Positions 33,015 to 40,733 of a stretch of DNA of 64,000 nt are shown here, piece by piece. The notes below the pieces were generated by a model that did not search any database, was not told the origin of the DNA, and worked only from the letters and a program-made list of their open reading frames with translations. The position numbers were made by a program, and so were the translations under genes. Source of the stretch: Actinomadura latina NBRC 106108 (GTDB lineage: Bacteria; Actinomycetota; Actinomycetes; Streptosporangiales; Streptosporangiaceae); NCBI RefSeq assembly GCF_001552195.1, contig NZ_BCQS01000031.1:28648-92647 (forward strand), written 5' to 3'. Within the stretch, counting starts at the first letter, position 1. Each line of letters starts with the position of its first letter.

Positions 33015-34370
33015 GTGAGCGACATCCCCCGCCGCGCGGTGACGCGCACCGCCAAGCTGGCGACCCTCCCGCTGGGGTTCGCCGGCCGCACCGCGCTCGG
33101 GTTCGGGAAGCGGACCCTCGGCCGCCCCGCCGAGGCCGTCGCGCTGGAGGTCCAGCGCCGCACCGCCGAGCAGCTGTTCGCCGTGCTCGGCGAGCTGAAG
33201 GGCGGCGCGATGAAGGTCGGCCAGCTGCTGTCGATCTTCGAGGCAGGGCTGCCCGAGGAGATCGCCGGGCCGTTCCGCGCCAGCCTCACCCGCCTCCAGG
33301 AGTCGGCGCCGCCGATGCCCGCCGCCACGACCCACAAGGTGCTCGCCGAGGGCCTCGGGGAGGACTGGCGCGACCACTTCGCCGAGTTCGACGACCGGCC
33401 GGCCGCCGCCGCGTCCATCGGGCAGGTCCACAAGGCCGTCTGGCACGACGGCCGCACGGTCGCCGTGAAGGTCCAGTACCCCGGCGCCGCGCAGGCCCTG
33501 ATGAGCGACTTCAACCAGATCTCCCGGCTCAGCAGGCTCTTCACGCCGCTGTTCCCCGGCGTCGAGGTCAAGCCGGTCATCGCCGACCTCAAGCGCCGTC
33601 TGGAGAAGGAGCTCGACTACGTCGACGAGGCGCGCGCGCAGACCGCCTTCCACGACGCCTACGACGGCGACCCCGACTTCGCCGTCCCCGCCGTCGTCGC
33701 CCAGGCCGGGAACGTGCTGGTCACCGAGTGGCTGGACGGCACCCCGCTCGCCAAGGTCATCGCCGCGGGCGACCAGGAGGCCCGTGACCGCGCGGGGCTG
33801 CTGCTGTTCCGCTTCCTGCTGTCCGGCCCGGCCCGCTGCGAGATGATCCACATCGACCCGCACCCGGGCAACTTCCGCCTGCTGGACGACGGGCGCCTCG
33901 GCGTCCTGGACTTCGGCGGCGCCGCCCGCGTCCCGGCCGAGCTGCAGTGGTCGATCGGCCGGCTGCTGCGCATCGGCACCCTCGGCGACCCCGACGAGAT
34001 CGTCGACGCCCTCTGCGACGAGGGCTTCCTCGTCCCCGAGGCCGAGGTCGACCCCGAGGAGATCGCCGCCCTCGTCGCCCCGCACGCCGCCCCGTTCGCC
34101 GTGGAGCGCTTCCGCTACTCCCGCGAATGGCTCCGCGAGCAGACCGCCCGCGGCCTCGGCCTCGCCTCCGACCTGCGCCCCGGCGCGCTCGCCCGCGCCT
34201 TCCGGCTGCCGCCCCAGTACCTCGCCGTCAGCCGCGCCCTGTCCGGCTGCGGCGGCGTCCTCTGCCAGCTGGAGGCCGAGGGGGCCTTCCGCGCCGAGGC
34301 CGAACGCTGGCTCCCCGGCTTCGCCGACGACGACCCGCCCCTGGACGACCAGACCGAAGCCACCGCCTAG
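33015..34370 (+). CDS. AarF/ABC1/UbiB family atypical kinase
   Basis: About 451 residues from a GTG at 33015 (GAGGGAC upstream; an in-frame ATG at 32964 would add 17). The UbiB-type marks are present: the KxGQ motif (KVGQLLSIF), an Ala-rich loop plus SIGQVHKA in place of the usual P-loop, the VAVKVQYPG lysine strand, HIDPHPGNF with the catalytic Asp, and the DFG metal motif. The family supports isoprenoid lipid and quinone metabolism through ATPase or kinase-like activity. No membrane helices are evident. Its target in actinomycetes, which use menaquinone, is unknown. The TetR gene ends 92 bases upstream. Confidence 0.9.
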   Translation: MSDIPRRAVTRTAKLATLPLGFAGRTALGFGKRTLGRPAEAVALEVQRRTAEQLFAVLGELKGGAMKVGQLLSIFEAGLPEEIAGPFRASLTRLQESAPPMPAATTHKVLAEGLGEDWRDHFAEFDDRPAAAASIGQVHKAVWHDGRTVAVKVQYPGAAQALMSDFNQISRLSRLFTPLFPGVEVKPVIADLKRRLEKELDYVDEARAQTAFHDAYDGDPDFAVPAVVAQAGNVLVTEWLDGTPLAKVIAAGDQEARDRAGLLLFRFLLSGPARCEMIHIDPHPGNFRLLDDGRLGVLDFGGAARVPAELQWSIGRLLRIGTLGDPDEIVDALCDEGFLVPEAEVDPEEIAALVAPHAAPFAVERFRYSREWLREQTARGLGLASDLRPGALARAFRLPPQYLAVSRALSGCGGVLCQLEAEGAFRAEAERWLPGFADDDPPLDDQTEATA

Positions 34371-34388
34371 CAGGACGCACCGCCTAGC
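34361..34388 (+). repeat. 11-bp direct repeat at the ABC1 stop codon
   Basis: CACCGCCTAGC occurs at 34361-34371, where its TAG is the stop codon, and at 34378-34388. A small duplication with no evident function. Confidence 0.7.
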
Positions 34389-34397
34389 GGGTCCGGG

Positions 34398-35243
34398 TCA
34401 GGAGAGGGCGGCGGCCTCCTCCCGTTCCACCTCGCGGTTCCAGTCCCGCTTGCTCGACTGCCAGCCGTCCTCGTCGCGGCCGCGGCGCCAGTAGCCGGAG
34501 ATCGACAGCTGCGCCAGCGGCAGGCCGCGCTCGACACGGAGGTGGCGGCGGAGCTCCTTGACGAAGCCGGCCTCGCCGTGGACGAAGGCGTGCACCTCGC
34601 CGTCCGGGAAGTCCAGCTTCTGGACGGCCTCGGCCACCAGGTCGCCGACCCGGCCGCCGCCGCGGTGCAGCCAGCCGATCTCGGCGCCGTCCGGAGCCTG
34701 GAGCTTCTGCTCCTCCGCGGGTCCGGCGACCTCGATGAAGACGCGGGCGGGAACGCCGTCCGGGACGCGTTCGAGGGCGGCGGCGATCGCCGGGAGGGCG
34801 CTCTCGTCGCCGGCCAGCAGGTGCCAGCCGGCGCCGGCGCGGGGCGCGTAGGCGCCGCCGGGGCCGGTGAAGAGGATCTCCTCGCCCGGCCGGGCGTTCG
34901 CCGCCCACGGGCCGGCGAGTCCCTTGTCGCCGTGGTGCACGAAGTCGATCGTCAGCTCGCGCGCCCGCTCGTCCCACGCGCGGACGGTGTAGGTGCGGGT
35001 GCTCGGCCACTGCTCGCGCGGCAGCTCGGCGCGCACCCGCTCCATGTCGAACGGCTCGGGGTAGGCGACGTCCGGGCGCGGGAACAGCAGCTTCACGTAG
35101 TGGTCGGTGAACTCGCCCGCGCCGAAGCCCGAGAGCCCGGCACCGCCGAGGACCACGCGGATCATGTGCGGGGTGAGGCGCCCGGTGCGCAGCACCGTCC
35201 CCCGGTGGAGCCTGCGTCCCTTGCGCGCCGGTTCCGTCGCCAT
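34398..35243 (-). CDS. siderophore-interacting protein (ferric-siderophore reductase)
   Basis: A 281-residue flavin reductase-type SIP. The N-terminal FAD-binding barrel contains HYVKLLFPRP and the RTYTVRAWD motif that holds the flavin; the C-terminal NAD(P)H domain contains HLLAGDESALPAIAAAL and the family-specific SGYWRRGRDEDGW. It reduces Fe(III)-siderophore to release Fe(II) in the cytoplasm. The ATG at 35243 follows GGAGGA. A strong IdeR/DmdR-type iron box sits 31-49 bases upstream, so expression should rise when iron is scarce. It is monocistronic; no siderophore synthesis or uptake genes are nearby. Confidence 0.93.
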   Translation of the reverse strand: MATEPARKGRRLHRGTVLRTGRLTPHMIRVVLGGAGLSGFGAGEFTDHYVKLLFPRPDVAYPEPFDMERVRAELPREQWPSTRTYTVRAWDERARELTIDFVHHGDKGLAGPWAANARPGEEILFTGPGGAYAPRAGAGWHLLAGDESALPAIAAALERVPDGVPARVFIEVAGPAEEQKLQAPDGAEIGWLHRGGGRVGDLVAEAVQKLDFPDGEVHAFVHGEAGFVKELRRHLRVERGLPLAQLSISGYWRRGRDEDGWQSSKRDWNREVEREEAAALS

Positions 35244-35273
35244 GCAGTCCTCCGATGATGCGGATCACAGTGC

Positions 35274-35292
35274 TTAGGCAAGCCTAACCTCC
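35274..35292 (-). promoter_or_regulatory. IdeR/DmdR-type iron box
   Basis: TTAGGCAAGCCTAACCTCC matches the 19-bp DtxR/IdeR consensus TWAGGTWAGSCTWACCTWA at 16 of 19 positions and contains TTAGGC-aa-GCCTAA, a perfect inverted repeat. It lies just upstream of the siderophore-interacting protein start. Confidence 0.85.
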
Positions 35293-35404
35293 TGGGACGC
35301 CCGATTTGTTCCAGGCTCTCGATCGGGAGCGGGCGCCGGGTTACCGTCTGGTGGGCGGCCCGGCGACGCGGACGGTGATGAGGTTGGCGCTCAGCAGGCA
35401 GACG

Positions 35405-35848
35405 ATGACGGACGAGCAGCGCAAGTCGGTGGCGCTGGAGTACCTCAAGGGATTCGACAACGGCGGTGTGACGTCGGACGGCGCTCCGCTTCTGGACCTG
35501 TTCGCGAGCGACGCGCAGGTGTACTTCCCGAAATGGGGGCTCGCGACCGGCAGGGACGAGATCGGCCGGCTGTTCGGCGACGTCGGCGCGACGATCAAGG
35601 CCATCCGGCACCACTACGCCTCGTTCAACTGGATCTCCTCGGGCGGCGACATGCTGGTGTGCGAGGGCACCAGCCACGGCGAGCACCGGGACGGGCCGTG
35701 GCGGGCGGGCGTCCCGGAGTGGGGCGCCGGCCGGTGGTGCGACGTCTTCGAGATCCGCGACTGGAAGATCCAGCGCGTGTTCATCTACCTCGATCCCGAC
35801 TACGCCGGCGCCGACACCGGCCGGTACCCCTGGCTCGCGGACGAGTGA
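35405..35848 (+). CDS. SnoaL-like (NTF2-fold) protein
   Basis: About 147 residues from ATG 35405, chosen because the conserved helix MTDEQRKSVALEYLKGFDNG begins there; upstream in-frame starts add a poorly conserved leader. LLDLFASDAQVYFPKWGLA and DEIGRLFGDVG match the SnoaL-like superfamily, and the C-terminus ends with the CDVFEIRDWKIQRVFIYLDP strand pair. It could be a small hydrolase, isomerase or binding protein; no substrate is inferred. The convergent serine hydrolase stops three bases away. Confidence 0.75.
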   Translation: MTDEQRKSVALEYLKGFDNGGVTSDGAPLLDLFASDAQVYFPKWGLATGRDEIGRLFGDVGATIKAIRHHYASFNWISSGGDMLVCEGTSHGEHRDGPWRAGVPEWGAGRWCDVFEIRDWKIQRVFIYLDPDYAGADTGRYPWLADE

Positions 35849-35851
35849 CGG

Positions 35852-36979
35852 TCAGGCGCGGGTCCGGGCGACCTCGGCGGCCAGCGCCTCGAACGCGGCG
35901 TCGGTCTCCTCGCCGGCGGCGAGGGTGGCGAGCGTCGACTTCACGATGACGACGCCGCGGCCGGGCGCGACCCAGATGAGCTGGCCGCCCAGCCCGTTGG
36001 CGGAGAAGCCGCCGTCGTCGCCGAGCCACCACTGCAGGCCGTAGCCCTGGTTGAAGGGCGCGGACGGGCGCGTGGACTCCGCCACCCACGAGGCGGGGAC
36101 GACCTGCCGCCCGTTCGCCTTCCCGCCGTTCAGGTAGAGCAGGCCGAATCGCGCGAAGTCGCGGTCGGTGGCGTAGTAGCAGCAGTACCCCATGCCGTTG
36201 CCGTTGGAGTCGTTGCCGAGGTACGCCTTGGACGCCATCCCCGCCGGCCCCCAGATCTTCTTCTGGACGTAGGAGTGGTAGGGCGTCCCGGTCGCCTCGG
36301 CCACGACCCAGGAGAGCACGAACGAGTTCATGCTCGTGTACTCGAACCGCGTCCCGGGTTCCCAGCCGCGCTTCCGCTGCTTCGCGAGCTCGGTCAGCGG
36401 GTACCCGAGGCTGGCGGCGACGTGCACGAACGGGACGTCGTACGTCTCCGTCCATGCGATGCCCGACGCCATCCGCAGCAGGTTCCGCAGGGAGACGCCG
36501 TCGTATCCGGAGCCCTTGAGCTCGGGGACGTACTTGGTGACGGGGTCGTCGATCGAGTCGATGAAGCCCTCGCCGAGCGCGATGCCGACCGCCGCGGAGG
36601 TGAACGACTTCGCCATCGACCACGATTGGAAGAGGGTGTCGCGGTCGGTGGTGACGTAGCGTTCGAAGACGATGTCGCGGCCGTCCAGGACGACGAATCC
36701 CTGTGTCCCCGTCCGGGCGAGGTAGTCCTCGAGCGTGTGCTTCCGCCCTTCGTAGGTGTAGGTGACCGACAGCGGTCGGTACGCCTCGCGCAGCTCGACC
36801 GGGTCGGACGAGGGGAGCAGCGGGTCGAAGCCGGCCGCGTTCCCGGTGACCGCGGCGGGCGGCGCGGGCGGCGCCGCGTTCGCCGGAGTCCCCGCGGGCG
36901 GGGCGGCGAGCGCCGGGGGAGCGGCGAGGACGGCGGTGGTGGCGAGTGCGAGGGTGAGCGTCCAGCGTCTGCGGCGCAT
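35852..36979 (-). CDS. secreted beta-lactamase-family serine hydrolase
   Basis: About 375 residues starting at ATG 36979 (GGAG upstream). An Arg-rich start and hydrophobic stretch ending APPALAAPP form a secretion signal, followed by an Ala/Pro-rich linker. The serine beta-lactamase/penicillin-binding fold is marked by Ser121-x-x-Lys124 (SMAK), Tyr214 in YTSMN and a late GLGGQLIWV strand in place of the KTG box. These features fit class C-like esterases or D-amino peptidases; a true beta-lactamase role is not implied. The protein is exported, and its substrate is unknown. The gene diverges from the cyclase gene. Confidence 0.87.
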   Translation of the reverse strand: MRRRRWTLTLALATTAVLAAPPALAAPPAGTPANAAPPAPPAAVTGNAAGFDPLLPSSDPVELREAYRPLSVTYTYEGRKHTLEDYLARTGTQGFVVLDGRDIVFERYVTTDRDTLFQSWSMAKSFTSAAVGIALGEGFIDSIDDPVTKYVPELKGSGYDGVSLRNLLRMASGIAWTETYDVPFVHVAASLGYPLTELAKQRKRGWEPGTRFEYTSMNSFVLSWVVAEATGTPYHSYVQKKIWGPAGMASKAYLGNDSNGNGMGYCCYYATDRDFARFGLLYLNGGKANGRQVVPASWVAESTRPSAPFNQGYGLQWWLGDDGGFSANGLGGQLIWVAPGRGVVIVKSTLATLAAGEETDAAFEALAAEVARTRA

Positions 36980-37198
36980 CTGATCTCCGTGGGGGGCGGG
37001 AGCGGCCGGGGTTCCGCCCCCGATGGTGAGCGAGCCGCCGCCGCGCGTCCATGGAGCCGGCGACGAAAAAACGCGACCCGGCATGAGGATGGGCGAACGG
37101 TCCGGCGGCCTGGGCCGGGCGACCCTCCGAACAGGGCCATCTGCGATACGTTCGAGGCACCCCCCGCGACCCCCCAGCCGCCCGTGCCCGGAGGAACG
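36980..37198. promoter_or_regulatory. 219-base divergent region between serine hydrolase and cyclase genes
   Basis: GATACG near 37143-37148 is a possible -10 for the plus-strand cyclase gene, but no good -35 is spaced from it. A run of six A (37066-37071) stands out in otherwise GC-rich sequence and could belong to the minus-strand promoter. No palindrome longer than 6+6 was seen. Confidence 0.3.
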
Positions 37199-37972
37199 AT
37201 GTCCGTGCTCGCCCAGTTGCTCACCGCCGTCGCCGACGGCTCGGTGGAGATCGTCGACCTGACCGCGCCGCTGTCGGAGCGGACGCCGATCCTCCGGCTG
37301 CCCGAGCCGTTCGCCAACACCGCGCCGTTCCGGCTGAAGGAGATCAGCCGGTACGACGACCGCGGGCCCGCCTGGTACTGGAACGACATAGAGACCGGCG
37401 AGCACGTCGGCACCCACTTCGACGCGCCCGTGCACTGGGCCACCGGCCGCGGCGGCGAGGACGTCTCGCAGGTCCCGCCCGGCCGCCTCGTCGCCCCCGC
37501 CGTGGTGCTGGACGCGTCCGAGCGGGTGGCGGGCGACCCCGACTTCCTGCTGGAGATCGACCACGTCCGCGACTGGGAGAAGACGCACGGCCCGCTCCCG
37601 GACGGCGGCTGGCTGCTCTACCGGACGGGCTGGGACGTCCGGTCCGGAGACCAGGACACGTTCCTCAACGCCGACGAGGACGGCCCGCACACGCCGGGGA
37701 TCTCCGCCGAGTGCGCCCGGTGGCTGGCCGAGGAGACCCCCGTCCTCGGTCTCGGCGTCGAGACCGTCGGCACCGACGCGGGCGGCGCGCACGGGTTCGA
37801 CCCGCCGTTCCCCTGCCACTCCTACTTCCTCGGCGCGGGCAAGTACGGCCTCACGCAGCTGCGGAACCTGGAGCGGCTGCCGGCCCGCGGCGCCGTGCTG
37901 CTCGCCTCGCCGCTGCCGATCGTCGGCGGCTCCGGCAGCCCCGCACGCGTCCTCGCGCTGATCGAGCGATGA
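37199..37972 (+). CDS. cyclase / kynurenine formamidase-like metal hydrolase
   Basis: About 257 residues starting at ATG 37199 with GGAGG five bases upstream. The family metal motif HxGTHxDxPxH is HVGTHFDAPVH at 69-79. The family (PF04199-type) includes kynurenine formamidase, isatin hydrolase and polyketide-type cyclases; metal-dependent amide or lactam hydrolysis is the shared chemistry. At 257 residues it fits the isatin hydrolase/formamidase group. It is coupled by ATGA to a ThDP-dependent enzyme, suggesting a two-step pathway. Confidence 0.87.
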   Translation: MSVLAQLLTAVADGSVEIVDLTAPLSERTPILRLPEPFANTAPFRLKEISRYDDRGPAWYWNDIETGEHVGTHFDAPVHWATGRGGEDVSQVPPGRLVAPAVVLDASERVAGDPDFLLEIDHVRDWEKTHGPLPDGGWLLYRTGWDVRSGDQDTFLNADEDGPHTPGISAECARWLAEETPVLGLGVETVGTDAGGAHGFDPPFPCHSYFLGAGKYGLTQLRNLERLPARGAVLLASPLPIVGGSGSPARVLALIER

Positions 37973-39657
37973 ACGTCGCGGAGGCCGTCGGGCAGGCCCT
38001 CGCGCGGTTCGGCGCCGGCACCGTGTTCGGGGTCGTCGGCAGCGGCAACTTCCACGTCACCAACGCGATGATCGCGAACGGCGCCCGGTTCGTCGCCGCC
38101 CGGCACGAGGGCGGCGCCGCCACGATGGCGGACGCCTACGCGCGGGTGAGCGGCGGCCTCGGCGTCCTCAGCGTCCACCAGGGGCCCGGCCTCACCAACG
38201 CCGTCACCGGCATCGCCGAGGCCGCCAAGAGCCGCACGCCGCTGCTGGTCGTCGCGGGCGAGGTGGCCGCCGGCGCGGTCCGCTCCAACTTCCGGATCGA
38301 CCAGGCCGCGATCGCCGCGGCCGTCGGCGCCGTCCCCGAGCGGGTCCACTCGCCGCAGACCGCGCTCGACGACGTGGCGCGCGCCTGCCGGACCGCGGTC
38401 GCCGAGCGCCGCACGGTGCTGCTCGGCCTGCCGCTGGACGTGCAGGGCGCCGCGCTGCCGGACGAGGCGGAGCGCCGGGCCGCCGCGCCGCGGCCCGGCC
38501 GGTCCCAGATCCCGCCGCTGCCGGTGCCGCCGCCGGCGGCGGTCGCCCGGCTCGCCGACGTGCTGCAGGCGGCGCGGCGGCCGGTGTTCGTCGCCGGGCG
38601 GGGCGCCCGGCTGGCCGGCGCCCGCCAGCCGCTCGTCGAGCTGGCCGGGCGCTGCGGCGCGCTGCCCGCGACGTCCGCCGTCGCCCGCGGCCTGTTCGCC
38701 GGCGACCCGTTCGCGCTGGACGTCAGCGGCGGGTTCGCCACCCCGGCCGCCGCGGCGCTGATCCGCGGCGCCGACCTCGTTGTCGGCTGGGGCTGCTCGC
38801 TGAACATGTGGACGACGCGGCACGGCGCCCTCATCGGCCCCGGCGCGAAGGTCGTGCAGGTCGACGTCGACGCCCGCGCCCTCGGCGCGCACCGCCAGGT
38901 CGACCTCGGCCTGATCGGCGACGCCGCCGAGACCGCGCGGGCCGTGCTCGCCGAACTGGAGGCGCGCGGGCACCGGGCCACCGGCTACCGGACGCCCGGG
39001 GCGGCGGAGCGGCTCGCGCGCGAGGGCCGCTGGCAGGACGTCCCGTACGAGGAGCACCCGGCCGCCAAGGACGACGCCGACGGCCCCCGCATCGACCCCC
39101 GGACCCTGACGATCGCGCTGGACGCGATGCTGCCCCGCGAGCGCACGGTCGCCGTCGACTCGGGCAACTTCATGGGCTACCCCGCGATGTTCCTGGACGT
39201 CCCGGACGGCGACGGGCTCGTGTTCACCCAGGCGTTCCAGTCGGTCGGGCTCGGCCTCGCCACCGCGATCGGCGCCGCCGTGGCCCGCCCGGACCGGCTC
39301 GCCGTCGCCGCGCTCGGCGACGGCGGCGCGCTGATGGCGGCCCCGGAACTGGAGACCGCCGTCCGGCTCGGGCTCGGGCTGCTCGTGGTCGTCTACGACG
39401 ACGAGGCGTACGGCGCGGAGGTGCACCACTTCGGTCCCGGCGGCCATCCGCTGGACACGGTGACGTTCCCGCCGGCGGATCTGGCCGCCATCGGACGCGG
39501 CTTCGGCTGCGCGGCGGCGACCGTCCGCCGCGCCGGCGACCTCGCCCCGGTCGGCGACTGGCTGGCGGGCCCGCGGGACCGGCCGATGGTCGTGGACGCC
39601 AAGGTCACGAAGGGCCGGCCGGCCTGGTGGCTGGAGGAGGCGTTCCGCGGGCACTGA
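37969..39657 (+). CDS. thiamine diphosphate-dependent enzyme of the acetolactate synthase/benzoylformate decarboxylase fold
   Basis: A 562-residue three-domain ThDP enzyme. The catalytic Glu47 is in AARHEGGAATMADAYARV; the central domain lies near 190-320. The ThDP motif begins GDGGALMAAPELETAV near residue 450. The usual NN/ND of the Mg/ThDP motif is replaced by VVYDDEAYG near 476-479. Family reactions are decarboxylation or carboligation of 2-keto acids. Its start overlaps the cyclase stop as ATGA, so the two likely act in one pathway. The 2-keto acid substrate is unknown, and it is not the housekeeping ilvB because ilvN/ilvC are absent. Confidence 0.85.
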   Translation: MNVAEAVGQALARFGAGTVFGVVGSGNFHVTNAMIANGARFVAARHEGGAATMADAYARVSGGLGVLSVHQGPGLTNAVTGIAEAAKSRTPLLVVAGEVAAGAVRSNFRIDQAAIAAAVGAVPERVHSPQTALDDVARACRTAVAERRTVLLGLPLDVQGAALPDEAERRAAAPRPGRSQIPPLPVPPPAAVARLADVLQAARRPVFVAGRGARLAGARQPLVELAGRCGALPATSAVARGLFAGDPFALDVSGGFATPAAAALIRGADLVVGWGCSLNMWTTRHGALIGPGAKVVQVDVDARALGAHRQVDLGLIGDAAETARAVLAELEARGHRATGYRTPGAAERLAREGRWQDVPYEEHPAAKDDADGPRIDPRTLTIALDAMLPRERTVAVDSGNFMGYPAMFLDVPDGDGLVFTQAFQSVGLGLATAIGAAVARPDRLAVAALGDGGALMAAPELETAVRLGLGLLVVVYDDEAYGAEVHHFGPGGHPLDTVTFPPADLAAIGRGFGCAAATVRRAGDLAPVGDWLAGPRDRPMVVDAKVTKGRPAWWLEEAFRGH

Positions 39658-39660
39658 CCG

Positions 39661-39805
39661 CGGACCGGTCCGTGTACCGGGCCCTCTTCTGGGAACGATC
39701 ACGCCATCGCGGGCATGGGCCGGGGGGACCGGGGGTGTGATGGACGGCGCAGGGTGTCGACATTGTCGTCAAGTACCCGTTGACCGATCTTGCCGGGCGT
39801 ATTTA
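39661..39805. promoter_or_regulatory. post-ThDP palindrome and candidate glpFK promoter/operator
   Basis: CGGACCGGTCCG at 39661-39672 is a perfect 12-bp palindrome three bases after the ThDP enzyme's stop. Further on, GTCAA-gtacccg-TTGAC (39768-39784) is an inverted repeat overlapping a candidate TTGACC -35 (39780-39785), with TATTTA at 39800-39805 and TTACGT at 39803-39808 as possible -10 elements. GAGGAGG before the glpF ATG (39853) is a strong ribosome site. The inverted repeat could be a GylR/GlpR-type operator, unproven. Confidence 0.4.
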
Positions 39806-39852
39806 CGTTCGCGACGGCTGTGCTCTACGTCACACACCCTTGAGGAGGAGCG

Positions 39853-40698
39853 ATGACGCGACGGCCGTGGGCCCCCGAGCTCGTCCGGGAGATGATCGCG
39901 GAGTTCGTCGGCACGATGATCCTGATCCTGTTCGGCGTCGGCGTCGTCGCACAGGTCGTCGCGGGGAGCGGGCTCGGCGCCCCGCAGAGCCTCGGCGGCC
40001 ACGACGCCATCACCTGGGCGTGGGGCTTCGGGGTGACGCTGGGCGTCTACGCCTGCGCGCGGATCAGCGGCGGGCACATCAACCCGGCCGTGACCGTCGC
40101 GTTCGCCGCCTTCTGGGGCTTCCCGTGGCGCAAGGTGCTGCCGTACTGCTTCGCGCAGACGCTCGGCGCCTTCGTGGGCGCGCTGATCGTCCGGTGGAAC
40201 TACACCGAGATCCTGCACAAGTTCGACCCCGGCCTGACGGCCAAGACGCAGTTCGTGTTCTCCACGATGCCCGGCAACGGGTCGCTGCCGATCCACACCT
40301 GGGGCGCCTTCCGCGACCAGATCATCGGCACCGCCATCCTGCTCTTCCTCGTCCTCGCCCTCGTCGATCTGCGCAACGCGCCGCCGCTGGCCAACCTGGC
40401 CCCGCTCATCATCGGGTTCATCGTGGTGGCGATCGGGATGGCGTTCGGCTCCGCCGCCGGGTACGCGATCAACCCGGCCCGCGACCTCGGTCCCCGGCTC
40501 GCCCAGTACCTCACCGGGTACGGGAGCGCATGGCGGGACCAGTACGGGGACTTGTACTTCTGGGTGCCCATCGCCGCGCCGTTGATCGGCGGCCTTCTCG
40601 GCGCCGGCCTCTACGTCCTGCTCATCGGGCGCAACATCCCGGACGAGGAGGAAGTGACCGAGTCGCTCGAGCCGCCCTTGGACAAAGACGTTTCCTGA
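39853..40698 (+). CDS. glpF: glycerol uptake facilitator (aquaglyceroporin)
   Basis: A 281-residue MIP-family channel with six membrane helices. The two NPA half-helices are HINPAVT (near 76-82) and INPARDLGPR (near 206-215); the Asp after the second NPA marks a glycerol facilitator rather than a water channel. It lets glycerol diffuse into the cell, where the downstream kinase traps it. It is followed by glpK after 35 bases. Confidence 0.94.
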   Translation: MTRRPWAPELVREMIAEFVGTMILILFGVGVVAQVVAGSGLGAPQSLGGHDAITWAWGFGVTLGVYACARISGGHINPAVTVAFAAFWGFPWRKVLPYCFAQTLGAFVGALIVRWNYTEILHKFDPGLTAKTQFVFSTMPGNGSLPIHTWGAFRDQIIGTAILLFLVLALVDLRNAPPLANLAPLIIGFIVVAIGMAFGSAAGYAINPARDLGPRLAQYLTGYGSAWRDQYGDLYFWVPIAAPLIGGLLGAGLYVLLIGRNIPDEEEVTESLEPPLDKDVS

Positions 40699-40733
40699 CG
40701 GGGTCACGCCCCCGCCGGCAGAAAGGGAGAGTC

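Noticed and set aside
35852..36979. Calling the secreted serine hydrolase a beta-lactamase resistance gene
   Set aside because: The SxxK motif is shared by esterases and peptidases; the KTG box is replaced and nothing in the context points to drug resistance.
37969..39657. Calling the ThDP enzyme ilvB (acetolactate synthase)
   Set aside because: No ilvN or ilvC is adjacent, it is coupled to a cyclase, and the ThDP Asn is replaced, so a housekeeping isoleucine-valine role is unlikely.
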